Of a stretch of 36,861 bases of DNA, positions 12,727-22,729 are shown piece after piece. The translations under genes and the position numbers were made by a program. This DNA comes from Guillardia theta CCMP2712 (taxonomy: Eukaryota > Cryptophyceae > Pyrenomonadales > Geminigeraceae). Where the stretch lies: the NCBI RefSeq assembly GCF_000315625.1, contig NW_005434597.1, positions 390,641-427,501 of the forward strand, written 5' to 3'. Each line of letters begins with the position of its first letter. Position 1 is the first letter of the stretch. Below the pieces are notes generated by a model. It did no database searches and was not told the origin of the DNA. It saw only the letters and a list, made by a program, of their open reading frames with translations.

Positions 12727-14040
12727 TTAGGCAGAGACCTCCTTGCCGAAGACGTGAGTCTGAAGGACGTAGCCACCAACTGCCAAGGGAGTCAGTCACG
12801 TCCTTGGAGCCTCAAAGCTCGTAAGTCACCTGGGGTGATGGCATTGGCGGCTTTGGAGGACTCAGACTCGAAGGTAGCACGCCAGTCCTTCTTCTCGCCG
12901 TTGATGAGCTGCATGGTGGCAGACACAGCGCCAAAGGCAAGAGCATGGCCGCAGAAGAGGAGGTGGCCAGGGCTTGGGCGGACAGGCTTTGCCTGAGGCT
13001 TGGGGACCTGTTGCAGGTCACTACAAGTGGCATGAATCTTCAGCAAATTTTCACCTCAACTCCTGACACTGCAATAGGGGCCGCAAGCTGCGTCTGAGGA
13101 GCGTTGACCTCGTGAAGCTGCTGCACAGCCGAGGAGGACGCCGTGTTCCCGTACACGTCGCTGACGGAGAAGCCTCCGCAATCTCCACTGCCACAGGAGT
13201 AGCTGTCGGTAACGGTGAACCCGTTGCTGCCATCGTAGACGTTGCCAGCAGCATCAGTGGACTCGCAGTGGGTGAACTCGGAGCAGGAAAGCATGGAGGT
13301 GTTGTTGTTGGTCACCTCGTGAAGCTGCTGCACAGCCGAGGAGGACGCCGTGTTCCCGTACACGTCACCGACGGAGAAGCCTCCGCAATCTCCACTGCCA
13401 CAGGTGTAGCTGTCGGTAACGGTGAACCCGTTGTTGCCAGTGTAGACGTTGCCAGCCGAGTCTGTGTAGGAAGAGCTGAGCATGGAGGTGTTGTTGTTGG
13501 TCACCTCGTGAAGCTGCTGCACAGCCGAGGAGGACGCCGTGTTCCCGTACACGTCGCTGATGGAGAAGCCTCCGCAATCTCCACTGCCACAGGTGTAGCT
13601 GTCGGTAACGGTGAACCCGTTGTTGCCAGTGTAGACGTTGCCAGCCGAGTCTGTGTAGGAAGAGCTGAGCATGGAGGTCTTGTCTGCGACGGCATTGTAG
13701 GGATAGATGTCAGCATCGGACTGATTGGTGCCCACGCCAGAATCAAAGGAAGTTCCTGCAGCACAAGCGTCATTCATCTACGAACTCGCTCCCACACACA
13801 ACCTGATCCATAAGCGTCTCCACTCTCACAGCCCCATCCATAGGTCTGGTTCAACGAAGTAGTCTCATGAACAGCATCGGAACCGGTGTACGTCGGTGAA
13901 GTGGTGTCGTACACGGTGAAACCGTTGGTGTTGCTGGACGAGTAAGAGTCGATAACGGAGAAGCAGTTATTTCCATCACAGGTGTCAACGAAGTCCAAAC
14001 TTGGAAGATGAAGATCTGCGGAAAAGAAGGGAAGAAACAT
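12727..14040 (-). CDS. Repetitive Gly/Ser/Thr/Asn-rich protein with tandem 63-residue units
   Basis: The modelled exons are 14040-13824, about 13760-13066, about 13018-12832 and a last one ending at the TAA 12727-12729. The N-terminal exon begins MFLPFFSADLHLP, a weak leader. The central exon holds three tandem units of about 63 residues built of GNNGFTVTDSYTCGSGDCGG, FSVSDVYGNTASSSAVQQLH and EVTNNNTSMLSSSYTD. A degenerate earlier copy is in the first exon (NGFTVYDTTSPTYTGSDAVH). The repeated CGSGDCGG pair of cysteines suggests disulfide-bonded, probably extracytoplasmic repeats. The C-terminal part (GHLLFCGHALAFGAVSATMQ, ending GGYVLQTHVFGKEVSA) is non-repetitive and moderately hydrophobic. 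I do not recognise the family; a cell-surface or periplast role is a guess. Confidence 0.6.
13111..13700. repeat. Three tandem 189-207 bp coding repeats
   Basis: The block starting GTGAAGCTGCTGCACAGCCG occurs at about 13111, 13318 and 13507. The spacings are 207 and 189 bp; the extra 18 bp encode six additional residues (SEFTHC region). Both spacings are multiples of three, and the copies are nearly identical at the DNA level, which points to recent unequal exchange or gene conversion. Confidence 0.9.
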
Positions 14041-14972
14041 CTCTGCTCAACCTACGACAAAATTAGGTCAACAGCATGAAGGAGTCAACGAGGGAGTGAG
14101 CGGGTGAGGGAGATTAAGCAGAGGTCAATCAACATATCCAGTTACGGACAAAGGGAAAACAATATTTGCTGATCAAGTTTGGAAAGCGAGGCGCAGGAAA
14201 TAGATCGTGCACAAAGGTAAGCAGATCACTTAGAATCAGCAGACGCGAGGAGTGGGTTGGATGTATGGCAGGGACAAAAATGATTGAGAGCAAAAATAGG
14301 AGGAAGTGAAATAAGGCAAGAATGACGAATAAACGATGTTACTACATCAGAATAGAGTTATGATTTTAAGCAATGGCCTCAATGAAAGGATTGCAGAGAT
14401 TGTGCAAGTGAGAGCGAGCGGGAGGAGAGCAATGGCAAGAAAGAGGAAAGCAGACGGAAGCAGAACAACGATGGCACGAGGAGAGGAGGAGGCAGAGCAA
14501 CCATGGCAGGAGAGGAGGGGGGCAGGGATGTGGCGGGGATGGGTGGAAAGGGAGGGGAGGGGAGGGGAGGGGAGGGGAGGGGAGGGGAGAGGAGGAGGCC
14601 GGGGAAAGGGAGGCAGAGGAAACAGCAGTGGCATAGCGAGGAAGACAAAGTCCGAAGAGCCAAGAGGGTCCCTTGTAAAGGTGAAGGGTGGGGGCTCGAA
14701 ATACCAGGACATGGGGTGGTCAACTAGAACCTCACAGTAGAAAATGAGGTACTATGAAGGGTGTTTGGAGGGGTGGTCGAAATCTGTCGTCTCGGCAGGG
14801 TAGGTAGGGGTTCAAGAGGCGGGGGTGCAATTACAGAGGAAAGGGTAGGCCAGATAGATATCGATCTTGGTGGGTGGCTCGCGTAGGTAGGACCCCTCTT
14901 TGACCATCATTTTATGTCTGATGGGGGGGTAGTGGTCCATTGTTCATGACAGGTAGACCCGTGGTACAATTA
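14041..14972. other. Spacer with (GGGGA)n repeat
   Basis: No gene recognised. A purine-rich zone runs from about 14400 to 14620, with a clean (GGGGA)n core at about 14551-14589. The 134-codon plus-strand frame and its minus-strand counterparts over it are low-complexity artefacts. Confidence 0.6.
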
Positions 14973-16098
14973 GGGGGCTTATGGGCGCCAGGGGATTAGA
15001 CCTTAGGATTAGCTCCTGGTACAAATGTTTTAGTCAAAGGGAGGGCTAATCCCCTGCTAAGGTCGCCCAGGGGATTAGCAATTAGTAGCTAATCCCCTGG
15101 ACAACCATAACCTTTGGCTTACCAACCGTTGCGAGTTCAAAGTTCTCCCTTCCCCCCGCGCGAGGGACGTTCGAGTCAAACCACCTTCGACCTGATGCTC
15201 CGAGTGCGCATCAACCCGTGGCTCATGTATGTTGCGTGCTTCTCATTGTGAGACAAGAGGATTGATGCCTCAGCAGCTAGGGAATGACAAGACCTTCAAA
15301 GTTGAGGGATAGGGTTGGAGGCTTCATGGACCGTGAGGGCAGTGGAAGCGTTTTGAATTCGAAAATGCGATGCGAATGTCAGTGTTCATGGTGAGGACTC
15401 CCATGGTGAACGGCTTTTATGAGGTAAACTTGTATAATGGCAATCCATCAATCAATTCTTGGCTTCACCTCGACGCATGAATGACAAGATTTAGCAACAC
15501 AAATGGATACCTCGTTCTCAGGACAGAGTACAACAAGGGCTGGCAAGCTTCCTATACATCCTGGATTCGTGAAAGAACCGAGTCTGACACCATCACGACG
15601 GATCTGATAGGAAGCGAGTTGAGCTGAGGTGTGTGGACATCGTTGCTGTGAAGTTTAGCAACAGATATTCAGTACATGTGATGGTTTGTAATGTGCATCT
15701 TAACTTTGTTCCTGTGTTCATTGTAATTAGAACATGAGTAATATAATTGGACCATGCAACACCTCGTATGCATTAAGCTGTTCTTCATCATGCTTGTACT
15801 TGCTTGCAACATCACCTACAACAGCATAAGCTAACATCTCACACACCTTGCAAGCGCTCGTTCTGCACAAACATTTCAGTTTCACTACTAATCCAACACT
15901 TCCAAAAATGAAATAAAAAGAGAATAAAACTCTAAAAGTTAAGGTCATGGTACAAATTATTGAGTGATTTTAGAAGAAAACTCGATTGCTTTTCCCCTAT
16001 ATCACAACGTCTCAAAATCAGACTAAGGTTAAAACCGCCGTGTAACGGCAAGGACAGCTAATCCTAAGGTCTAAGGTCTCTGGCGCCCATAAGCCCCC
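14973..16098. mobile_element. Non-autonomous DNA transposon with about 43-bp terminal inverted repeats
   Basis: The left end reads GGGGGCTTATGGGCGCCAG, and the right end (16080-16098) is its exact reverse complement. After a few mismatches, both ends continue with TAGACCTTAGGATTAGCT, so the inverted repeats are about 43 bp. Both ends are flanked by TA (14971-14972 and 16099-16100), consistent with a TA target duplication as made by Tc1/mariner-type transposases. The 1126 bp between hold no transposase frame; the longest frame (73 codons, minus) has no domain. It is most likely a deletion derivative or MITE-like element mobilised in trans. The superfamily is inferred only from the TA. Confidence 0.8.
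15045..15100. repeat. Three-arm hairpin module inside the transposon
   Basis: Arm A, GCTAATCCCCTG (15045-15056), arm B, CAGGGGATTAGC (15068-15079), and arm A' (15088-15099, same as A) follow each other. B can pair with A (11-nt loop) or with A' (8-nt loop, 13-bp stem 15067-15079/15088-15100). A partial B-like copy lies at 14988-14999, in the terminal repeat. The arms may be transposase-binding subterminal repeats. Confidence 0.75.
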
Positions 16099-16100
16099 TA

Positions 16101-16831
16101 ATGTGGGAGCAAGAACTTGCCCGACTATGTTACAACCCCTACCCCCCTTTTCATAGGCCATCACCCACCCTTTTTCGTGGACCCCCTCCCTTCAGACCGC
16201 CCCACTTTGCAATTCTCACGACCCCAACTAAAAAAAATGCTCCAACGCAAAGGGTTTTTGTTGAAAGATTTCCGGTACACAGGAGGGGGTGGGGTATATA
16301 CCATCAATTAGTAGGGTCATAAAATGGAACAGGTGGGGTGGTGCGCGGAGGAGTCCACATTCCGAGGTCGAGTTATATTCCCGTTCTATATAAAAGACTT
16401 CAAAAAGCAAAAATAAATTGAATTCTTTGTGCTTTTTATGCGTCAGTTTATTGTACAGCTACCTGTCATCAAGGACGTGACATTGCAATCCGGCCCCGAA
16501 CACAAATCTATTTTTCATTACGTTTACAGGATTATCGCAGGATATTTTTTGTAGGTGACGGTATGAGGGGCAGGGCAACGGAACCCTGATAGGAATGGAA
16601 TATGGATTCTCGGTTCATGACAGCGGGAGCGAAGTCAAGATGAGATGGCTGTCAGTCAAGAGGAGCGGAGGGACCAACAGGATGTAGAACGATGAAGCTG
16701 TTCTCTCTTTCGATAACATCCTGGTGATGTCTGGTAAGCTTGTTTGCTCGTAGTCCTCTCGTTGACCTCACGTTTGTTGATACTGTCAAGCCATGGCGGT
16801 GACCCGCTAGGCCGCTCTCCTCACGCCTCTA
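16101..16831. promoter_or_regulatory. Spacer upstream of the glycylase gene
   Basis: No gene recognised between the transposon and the plus-strand gene. A TATA-like CTATATAAAAG lies at about 16385-16395, far (over 400 bp) from the first candidate ATG, so its role is unclear. Two short plus-strand frames (16101-16322) show no domain. Confidence 0.35.
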
Positions 16832-19800
16832 ATGTGGAGGCCTCCTCCTGCTCAATCTGCTGCACCTCCCAGCATGAGGATGGATGGTCTTAAATTTGAT
16901 GGCCTGGAGGTCAATGGCCTTTCAATTGCATGCAAACCATGTCACCGCCAAGTCACTCGTTCCAAGTCCCTCACCTCGGGCTACCGCGATAGAGACGCTC
17001 TTGTTAGGAAGCCATCTCCGGCAACCCCAGCCATGTCTATCAGAGGCAACCCCAAGACAGCAGACGAGAGGTAGCAAGTGAGTGCCACCACGCGTCTCAA
17101 GTTTCTTTCAGAGATGTGATGGGCGTCATGCTGAGTATGATGAGGTGACTCGATCAGCATGGCGGTGGTTGTGTGACGTCGCTCCAGCCATGAGATCGCT
17201 AGCTCAAGATTAGTGCAGAAGACAGAGGAAGATGCTGATGTTGCTCAAAGGTCAAACCCTCAAAGCCAACAGATCGTGAGTTTGACGTTTGGCTGTGTAT
17301 CGCCCGATTTTTGACGTCTGTTCAACAAGGCTGCGGTTCCTCTTCCATCGCAGCAGCATCAAGACAAGAGAACAGTCTTTCCTCCTCTCAAGCGCAGCTC
17401 GAGCGTCGAGAGAGAATCTGCCTCTGGTGACCCTCGCTTGTTTCTATCCCGATATTCTAAAACTGCCCCCCGAAGCGCTCAAACCCTCCAAGAGTGCGAT
17501 GCAGAGGTAGAGGGGACTCTATCCTAGACCTCGCTGACGTCAGCAGGCTCAAGGAGGACCCTCTGCCTCCTACCAACATACTGGGAGGAGACTTCGAGCT
17601 AGCGGGAGCTCAGCATGTGCGACAGCTGCTCCTCCTCGCCGCCTGACTCACCAGCATGGCAGCTGATCCGCATGAAGAAGTCACACAAGACACACTTCAG
17701 GTTCCTGTCTGCGATCATGATTGTCGGCTGAGTGAAGCTCGATGACAACAGAGGAGACTTGTCCAAGAAGCCAGCGGCGACTCTTTTCCTTGTTGGGGGC
17801 AACAAGTCAGTGAAAGACGAGGCAAGGAGTCGGTATGTCTTTCTTTTTCTCATCAAGCTCTTGCATGTTGCTCACTTTCCTTCTTGTGCGTCACTACAGG
17901 GGGATCAAAGTTATGCAACAGCAAGAGGACTCCAACGCCTTCGACCTCAAGTGGACCCTCGGCCATGCAGACATTGACTTTGGCAAGCTCGCCTCCTCTC
18001 AGTTTGTAAATCATTTCCCCGGTACCGCCAGCGAGCTTGGCGCCAAGGTAGAGGGAGGAGGAGGTTGGGTGGTTGGGTGAGACAGAGTCAGGTGGGTCTG
18101 AACAGAAACTTGAAGTCGTTGAGATGGTTCGACGGGATGGAAGTTGACAGCTTCTTTCCTCGCATGTACAACCTCTACAACCCTTGGGAGCTGCAAGGTG
18201 TTTGTGAGCCGAGCAGAGCCGAGCGGTCCTGAACGCAGCAAGCAGACTTCATCGAAGATTTCATATTCACAGCTGCAGCCGTCGAGATCAAACGAGAGAT
18301 GCTGGGGATGGAGCTCACAGATCCTGCAGCAAAGACAAGTCAGGAGCGAAAGTATGACATCCTTGAAAGCGCGACTCACATCTGTATGAGGTAATAAGAT
18401 CAGTTGCTGTTATGTTTGCTGCCGTTGATAGTCTTGGGAGGTTTCTGGACAACAAAAAGAAGCTGCTGCAAGGAGATAAAGATGGAGATGTAGCAGGAGT
18501 GTTGGGCATTCATCATTATCTCTGGATTCGATTGGACTTGTCGTGGAAATCCTTCATGGTTACCAGGACCAAAGATCTCGGTCTCTCACTCATTCTTCCT
18601 CCTCCTCTTCCTCCTCTTCCTCCTCTTCCTCCTCTTCCTCCTCCCCTGACCTTCGTCTTCAGAGCCCCCGCACGAATGGCGGTCGTTGACGTCTGAGGAA
18701 GTAAGCAAGAGAGTCGCCGACGTCTTCAGTCGCCTCAAGCTGGAGCACGTGCAGGTTATCTGTGACTCTTCTGCCTCAGCGTGTTTGACGAGCGTGTCAA
18801 GTTTGGCATGGATGGGGTGAGGAACGTGTGGCTGGTGAAGCCGGGCTGCGGCACCCGAGGGAACGGGATCAAGTGCTTTGACGGCATGAGGGAGCTGCTG
18901 TGTTATGCTGCTGGTAGCGCAGACTTTCTCTCCTCCGCTTCCTGACGCCCTCAAGGCCGAAAGAAAGGCGCCATTGCGCAGAAGTACATCGAGAACTGCC
19001 TCCTGCTCCATGACAAGAAATTCGACATTCGCTCGTGGACGCTGGTGCGAGATTCGTTTCTCCTCCTCCACAGAGTGAGGAAGCAGCGCAGGTCTCCAAC
19101 TGGAACCCGTTGACTGCCTGGATCCATGAGCCGTACATGAGAATCTGCACAGAAAGTCACAGCCTGGACGCCGACAGTCTCAAGAATCACTTCAAGCATC
19201 TGTGCAACCGGTGCGAGCGGGGGAGGTCAGAGGGCGAGCGTGTGATTCGAAGCAGATGTGTGCAGGTCAAGAGTGGCAAGTACGAGGAGCAAGACAGCGA
19301 AGAAGACGGGAGCATGTGGAGTGTGGAAACTTTAAAGAAATACCTGGAAGAAAACTTTGAAGGCGGAGAGAGGTGACGACATTGTTTGCTTGAAAGCTGG
19401 TTTGTTGTGATGTCAGTCTTTACAAGCCTCTGGAAAAAAGTTGAAGATCAAATAAGGAGAATCTCGCTCATGTGCCTGCATTGCGTCCAGGAATTTTCAA
19501 CATGCGTCTGGATCGCTGCAGCTGATGGTGTAAGCAGGATCTGATTGAGAACAAGGAAGGATGTTTCGAATGGTTTGGTCTTGACTATGTTGTTGATGAC
19601 AAGTCCGTCCGTTCCTTGTTGAGGTTCAGCTTGACTGTGCCTGCCAGCTTCAACGTCTGGCTGCTGGAGTGCAACATCAGCCCCGACCTCTCCATGGGCA
19701 CTGAGGTCCTCCCATGCGGCGCTGCCTCCTCGTCCTCAGCTGAGCGGCAGGTGCTCGACCGCCTGGTGCCTTTGGCTGTCCGAGGAGTCTTTGATCTCCT

Positions 19801-20115
19801 CTCGTCCAAGGGCGCAGCCACGAGCAGCTGGGAGTTAGGTGAGAGTCTGCTGGAGGTGCTGCTGCTCAAGCTCGTCGCAGTCTTCTGCGGGAAGGAGATC
19901 AAAAGGGAGTCGCTGCAGGTTGACCAGCTGCCTTGCCTCCTCGCCTCCTCTGAGCCTGTCAACAGCGACGGCAGGTGGTGCGTCAGGGCATCATGACTGA
20001 GATGCGCGCGGGGCGACCGTACTGCATGCGCGACGCTCTACAGGTGGCTGATGCGACTCCTCGCTCCTCTCACTCCAACTTTAGTCGAAACTGGGAGGAG
20101 AGCTGGCAGGGATGA
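16832..20115 (+). CDS. TTLL3/8-type tubulin glycylase, N-terminal exons approximate
   Basis: The enzyme ligates glycine to tubulin side chains in cilia and flagella. The match to TTLL3-type glycylases is colinear: TLFLVGGNKSVKDEARSR (to 17832), FDLKWTLGHADIDFGKL and FVNHFPGTASELGAK (17900-18047), then GLNRNLKSLRWFDGMEVDSF (18092-18197). FIEDFIFTAAAVEIKREML (18246-18390) follows. The ATP-grasp core is VWLVKPGCGTRGNGIKCFDG (about 18825-18900), then AQKYIENCLLLHDKKFDIRS (about 18976-19040) and NWNPLTAWIHEPYMRICTES with HLCNRC (19075-19215). MWSVETLKKYLEENF and GCFEWFGLDYVVDD follow, and last FNVWLLECNISPDLSMGTEV (19650-19710). WLLECNISPD is the family's WLxExNxSP metal-binding end. N-terminal exons upstream of 17730 (for example MRMDGLKFDGLEVNGL, 16875) look coding but their order is uncertain. 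The stop at 20113-20115 assumes one last intron; otherwise 19996. Confidence 0.82.
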
Positions 20116-20864
20116 TCCAGCGCAGCGGGAAGGAGAGATAGCGGAGGAGGGGACCAGGCTTTGTAAACTTAGCTTGAAATCTTTATCATACATCGCATCG
20201 TCGCACACACGCACAACGGAGGGCAGTACAGCGCAGGGGTCACACTGGCTGAATCCCGTCGCCGTGCAAGTCAGGGACTCGCTCGGGAGCAAAGAGAGGG
20301 TTGGCTTCCCGTTCCCTCTCATCGGAGGACTGCAAGGAGAACCAGCTGAGAGGCCGTCAGGAGAGGAAGACAAGACCCGAGCAGCTACCTCACGCAGCAG
20401 CAGGGAAGGCACAAGACCTGCATGAGCAACACGAACCAGAAGAGCGAGATCCGCAACATCAAGCACGCCCTGCCATGGTCGTCAGGCTGAAAACAGACAC
20501 CAACCAGGTCATCGACTTCTGCTTCATCGCCCAGTAGTAAAACTTGCCACACGCTGTCTGTTGCAGAGCAGGTCCGTGAACGACAGCAGCTTGCGAGCCG
20601 GGGCTGAAGTAATCTACAGCACTCTCGATCTTTCGCTTGCCGTCAGCCCTTGTCCCTCATCACATGATCTCTTACCCCACTGTGCCAGAGCTCGACGAAT
20701 CGTGTCTGCGACGGGGCTCCAATAACGTCCCTGAGCCTCAGGCGTCATGTCAAGTAGACCCCTCCCGTTGAGCGAACCGAAATCTCGCCTTCACTTTGGG
20801 CTTGACATCGGAGCCCGGCGTCCTGATCAGACGATTTTCAATCAGAGGAGGGCAGACAAGGAGC
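20116..20864. other. Convergent spacer, possibly with last exons of the phospholipase
   Basis: Plus-strand frames here (for example to 20537) have no domain. On the minus strand, an exon after an acceptor near 20833, with GSDVKPKVKARFRFAQREG, and another, RYWSPVADTIRRALAQWG (about 20670-20730), look coding. They could be the 3' end of the patatin-like gene. I could not prove the joins. Confidence 0.35.
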
Positions 20865-21731
20865 TTAAGAATGAAAAAACCTGGTGGGAGAAACCAAACA
20901 CGTCTTGGGATTTAATCTCGGGCAGTTGAGAGAAAATCCGCCATCAATCACAAAGAAAGAACCGATTCGAACTGGTCGGAGCATTGCGACCGGGATGAAA
21001 CAAGACGCTAAGATGACATCTTTCACGTGATTGTTGGATTCCCACATGCTAATCATCGTGTTTCTGCTGAAGAATTTTGTGACAGAGACGAAGAGCCTGT
21101 CTCTGAGGTGCATGTAGGCATTCTTGCCGAAGCTCTCCAGGATCTCATCGAGAGCGAGCTCCACGTACTTGTCCACTTGCAGCAGACCGAAGCAGCACTG
21201 GCCCATGGGCTCCCACAGGTGAGCCATCCGTCGCATCCACGGCTCCGCCTCCAGCCCCAGTGCGGCGACTAGAGCAGCGATGGCGCCCGAAGAGGTTCCA
21301 ACGTACCTGATTCTTCGATGCTGCAGCGTGTCCCTGCCGTAGAGGCGACAAACGGCCTCGTAAACTCCCAGGTGAAAACTCACTGCTGCTCCGCATCCTT
21401 CAAAGCTGATCGACTCAGGCAGCTCCTTCCTTGTCCTTGCTGCCTGTGTCCCTCCGCTCTGCGTGGAGGTTACAGAGCTCGTCGTCATCACCATCACCTC
21501 TGGCAGCGCATGGGCGACAGGGCGGGGGGGGATGAGAACAGGAATCACCCCATGCGCTGTGATGTTTGCGATGTTGGGCCCGAGGCGAGGAGGCTCTGGG
21601 ATGAAAGACATGGCCGAAGAGACCAGGCTCTCCCTCTTGTCACCTATCGGACCAGCCAAGAATGCCAGACGACCTCCGACACCGCATGGGTCTTCCTTTG
21701 ATTCCTCGCTACACTCGGACGCGTCCCTCAC
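20865..21731 (-). CDS. Patatin-like phospholipase (PNPLA family), both ends tentative
   Basis: An acyl-lipid hydrolase of the patatin fold with a Ser-Asp dyad. SISFEGCGAAVSFHLGVYEA resembles the oxyanion-hole block of animal PNPLA1-5 proteins (F-GCG...HxGV). GTSSGAIAAL carries the catalytic Ser in GxSxG. VIDGGFSLNCP carries the catalytic Asp of DGG/DGA. Between them are WEPMGQCCFGLLQVDKYVEL and LRDRLFVSVTKFFSRNTMI, matching the family's 'L.v.vT' strand. The order and spacing are normal. The frame opens at 21731 with GTG; the first ATG is at 21611 (MSFIPEPPRLGPN), or an upstream exon supplies the start. The frame closes at 20865 soon after KTCLVSP, about where relatives continue, so an intron near 20875 and further exons to about 20650 are likely. 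Substrate unknown; lipid-droplet or membrane lipids are typical. Confidence 0.8.
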   Translation of the reverse strand: MRDASECSEESKEDPCGVGGRLAFLAGPIGDKRESLVSSAMSFIPEPPRLGPNIANITAHGVIPVLIPPRPVAHALPEVMVMTTSSVTSTQSGGTQAARTRKELPESISFEGCGAAVSFHLGVYEAVCRLYGRDTLQHRRIRYVGTSSGAIAALVAALGLEAEPWMRRMAHLWEPMGQCCFGLLQVDKYVELALDEILESFGKNAYMHLRDRLFVSVTKFFSRNTMISMWESNNHVKDVILASCFIPVAMLRPVRIGSFFVIDGGFSLNCPRLNPKTCLVSPTRFFHS

Positions 21732-21984
21732 ACAAGCCTATCCTCGGAGCTGACAATGCTGGCTGGATTCCCGTTCGATCCTCGTCTGCAAGTGAAAATC
21801 AGGTGTTGTGGAATGGGAGAATGTGATTTGGTGACAATGAAAAAATGGAATGTTATATATGAAAAATCTCAAGAGTTAGCAATGCTTGTACAGACCCGTC
21901 CTAATAAAATCCAACTCCGTCATTTTCTCCCTTTTCAAATCATTTTCAGATTTCAAGCATTGATGATACATTCAATCCTCCCAC

Positions 21985-22290
21985 TCCTGATGCCATTCCT
22001 TCATCCTCCTTCCTCTCCTCCTCCTGCACCTCCTCCTCCTCCCCTTCCTCCTCCTCTCTTCCCTCCTCCCCTTCTCATCCTGCCTTCTCGCAAGTCGGAA
22101 GGCATAACCCTGTACCAGCACTACCCCTGTCAAAGACTTCAAATGTACCCGTAATCGAAGCATCGGTGTCATGCCGTTACGCCCTTGCTGGGATTTCAGT
22201 GTGGGAGGAGGGAGAGCGAGGGGGAGGGAGGAAGGGAGGGAGGGAAGGGGAGGGAGGGAGGGAGGGAGGGAGGGAGGGAGGGAGGGAGTT
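21985..22290. repeat. Pyrimidine tract and purine tract facing each other
   Basis: A CCTCCT/CCTCCC-rich tract (about 21985-22080) is followed about 120 bp later by a GGGAGGGA tract (22204-22290) on the same strand. The two are roughly complementary and could form a large imperfect hairpin; each tract alone could form triplex DNA. No gene was recognised from 21760 to 22729. Confidence 0.75.
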
Positions 22291-22729
22291 GATAAGAGAG
22301 GGTTCAAGGTGTGGATGCGTAATGAAAGAACAAAGGAGGGAGATCAAGATAGTGAGAGGAGGGTGAATTTTCGCAGACAAAGCGTTTTCGCAGAAAGAGC
22401 AATGCCTTCGCCTGTGGATCTACAAACAAGCATGGAAGAGGCGTACAATATTGTCAGTTATGTGCTAATCTACAGGGATGCCGTATATGTTATCGGCTAG
22501 TCTTGCCATATATTTCGTTTTAGCAGGAGCAGCAGCACGGCACTGCTGCACATGCGACGTGTCGGTATCCTGTTAGTTCTGGATGATTTGCATGTTTCAG
22601 GAGCATGCAGCAATGGTTGTCCGCTAGCCCTATCGTTTAGTTTGCATTTGCCCTCTGACCCTCTCTCAACGGTCCTTCACTCAGTGTTGGCATGTAGGAG
22701 AGTTTCAAGTGTTCATCCCCTTCATAACC

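Noticed and set aside
13112-13813. 233-codon plus-strand frame opposite the tandem-repeat gene
   Set aside because: It is the shadow of the minus-strand repeat gene; the minus strand continues in phase into further exons, the plus strand does not.
14336-14740. Long frames on both strands across the (GGGGA)n region
   Set aside because: Low-complexity Arg/Gly or Pro/Ser sequence without domain.
14973-16098. Possible CRISPR-like or tRNA-like structure from the repeated GCTAATCCCCTG arms
   Set aside because: The arms alternate orientation with short loops and lie next to a transposon terminus; no spacer pattern and no cloverleaf were found.
20038-20466. 142-codon minus-strand frame past the glycylase
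   Set aside because: No domain and no join to the patatin-like gene; probably chance in GC-balanced DNA.
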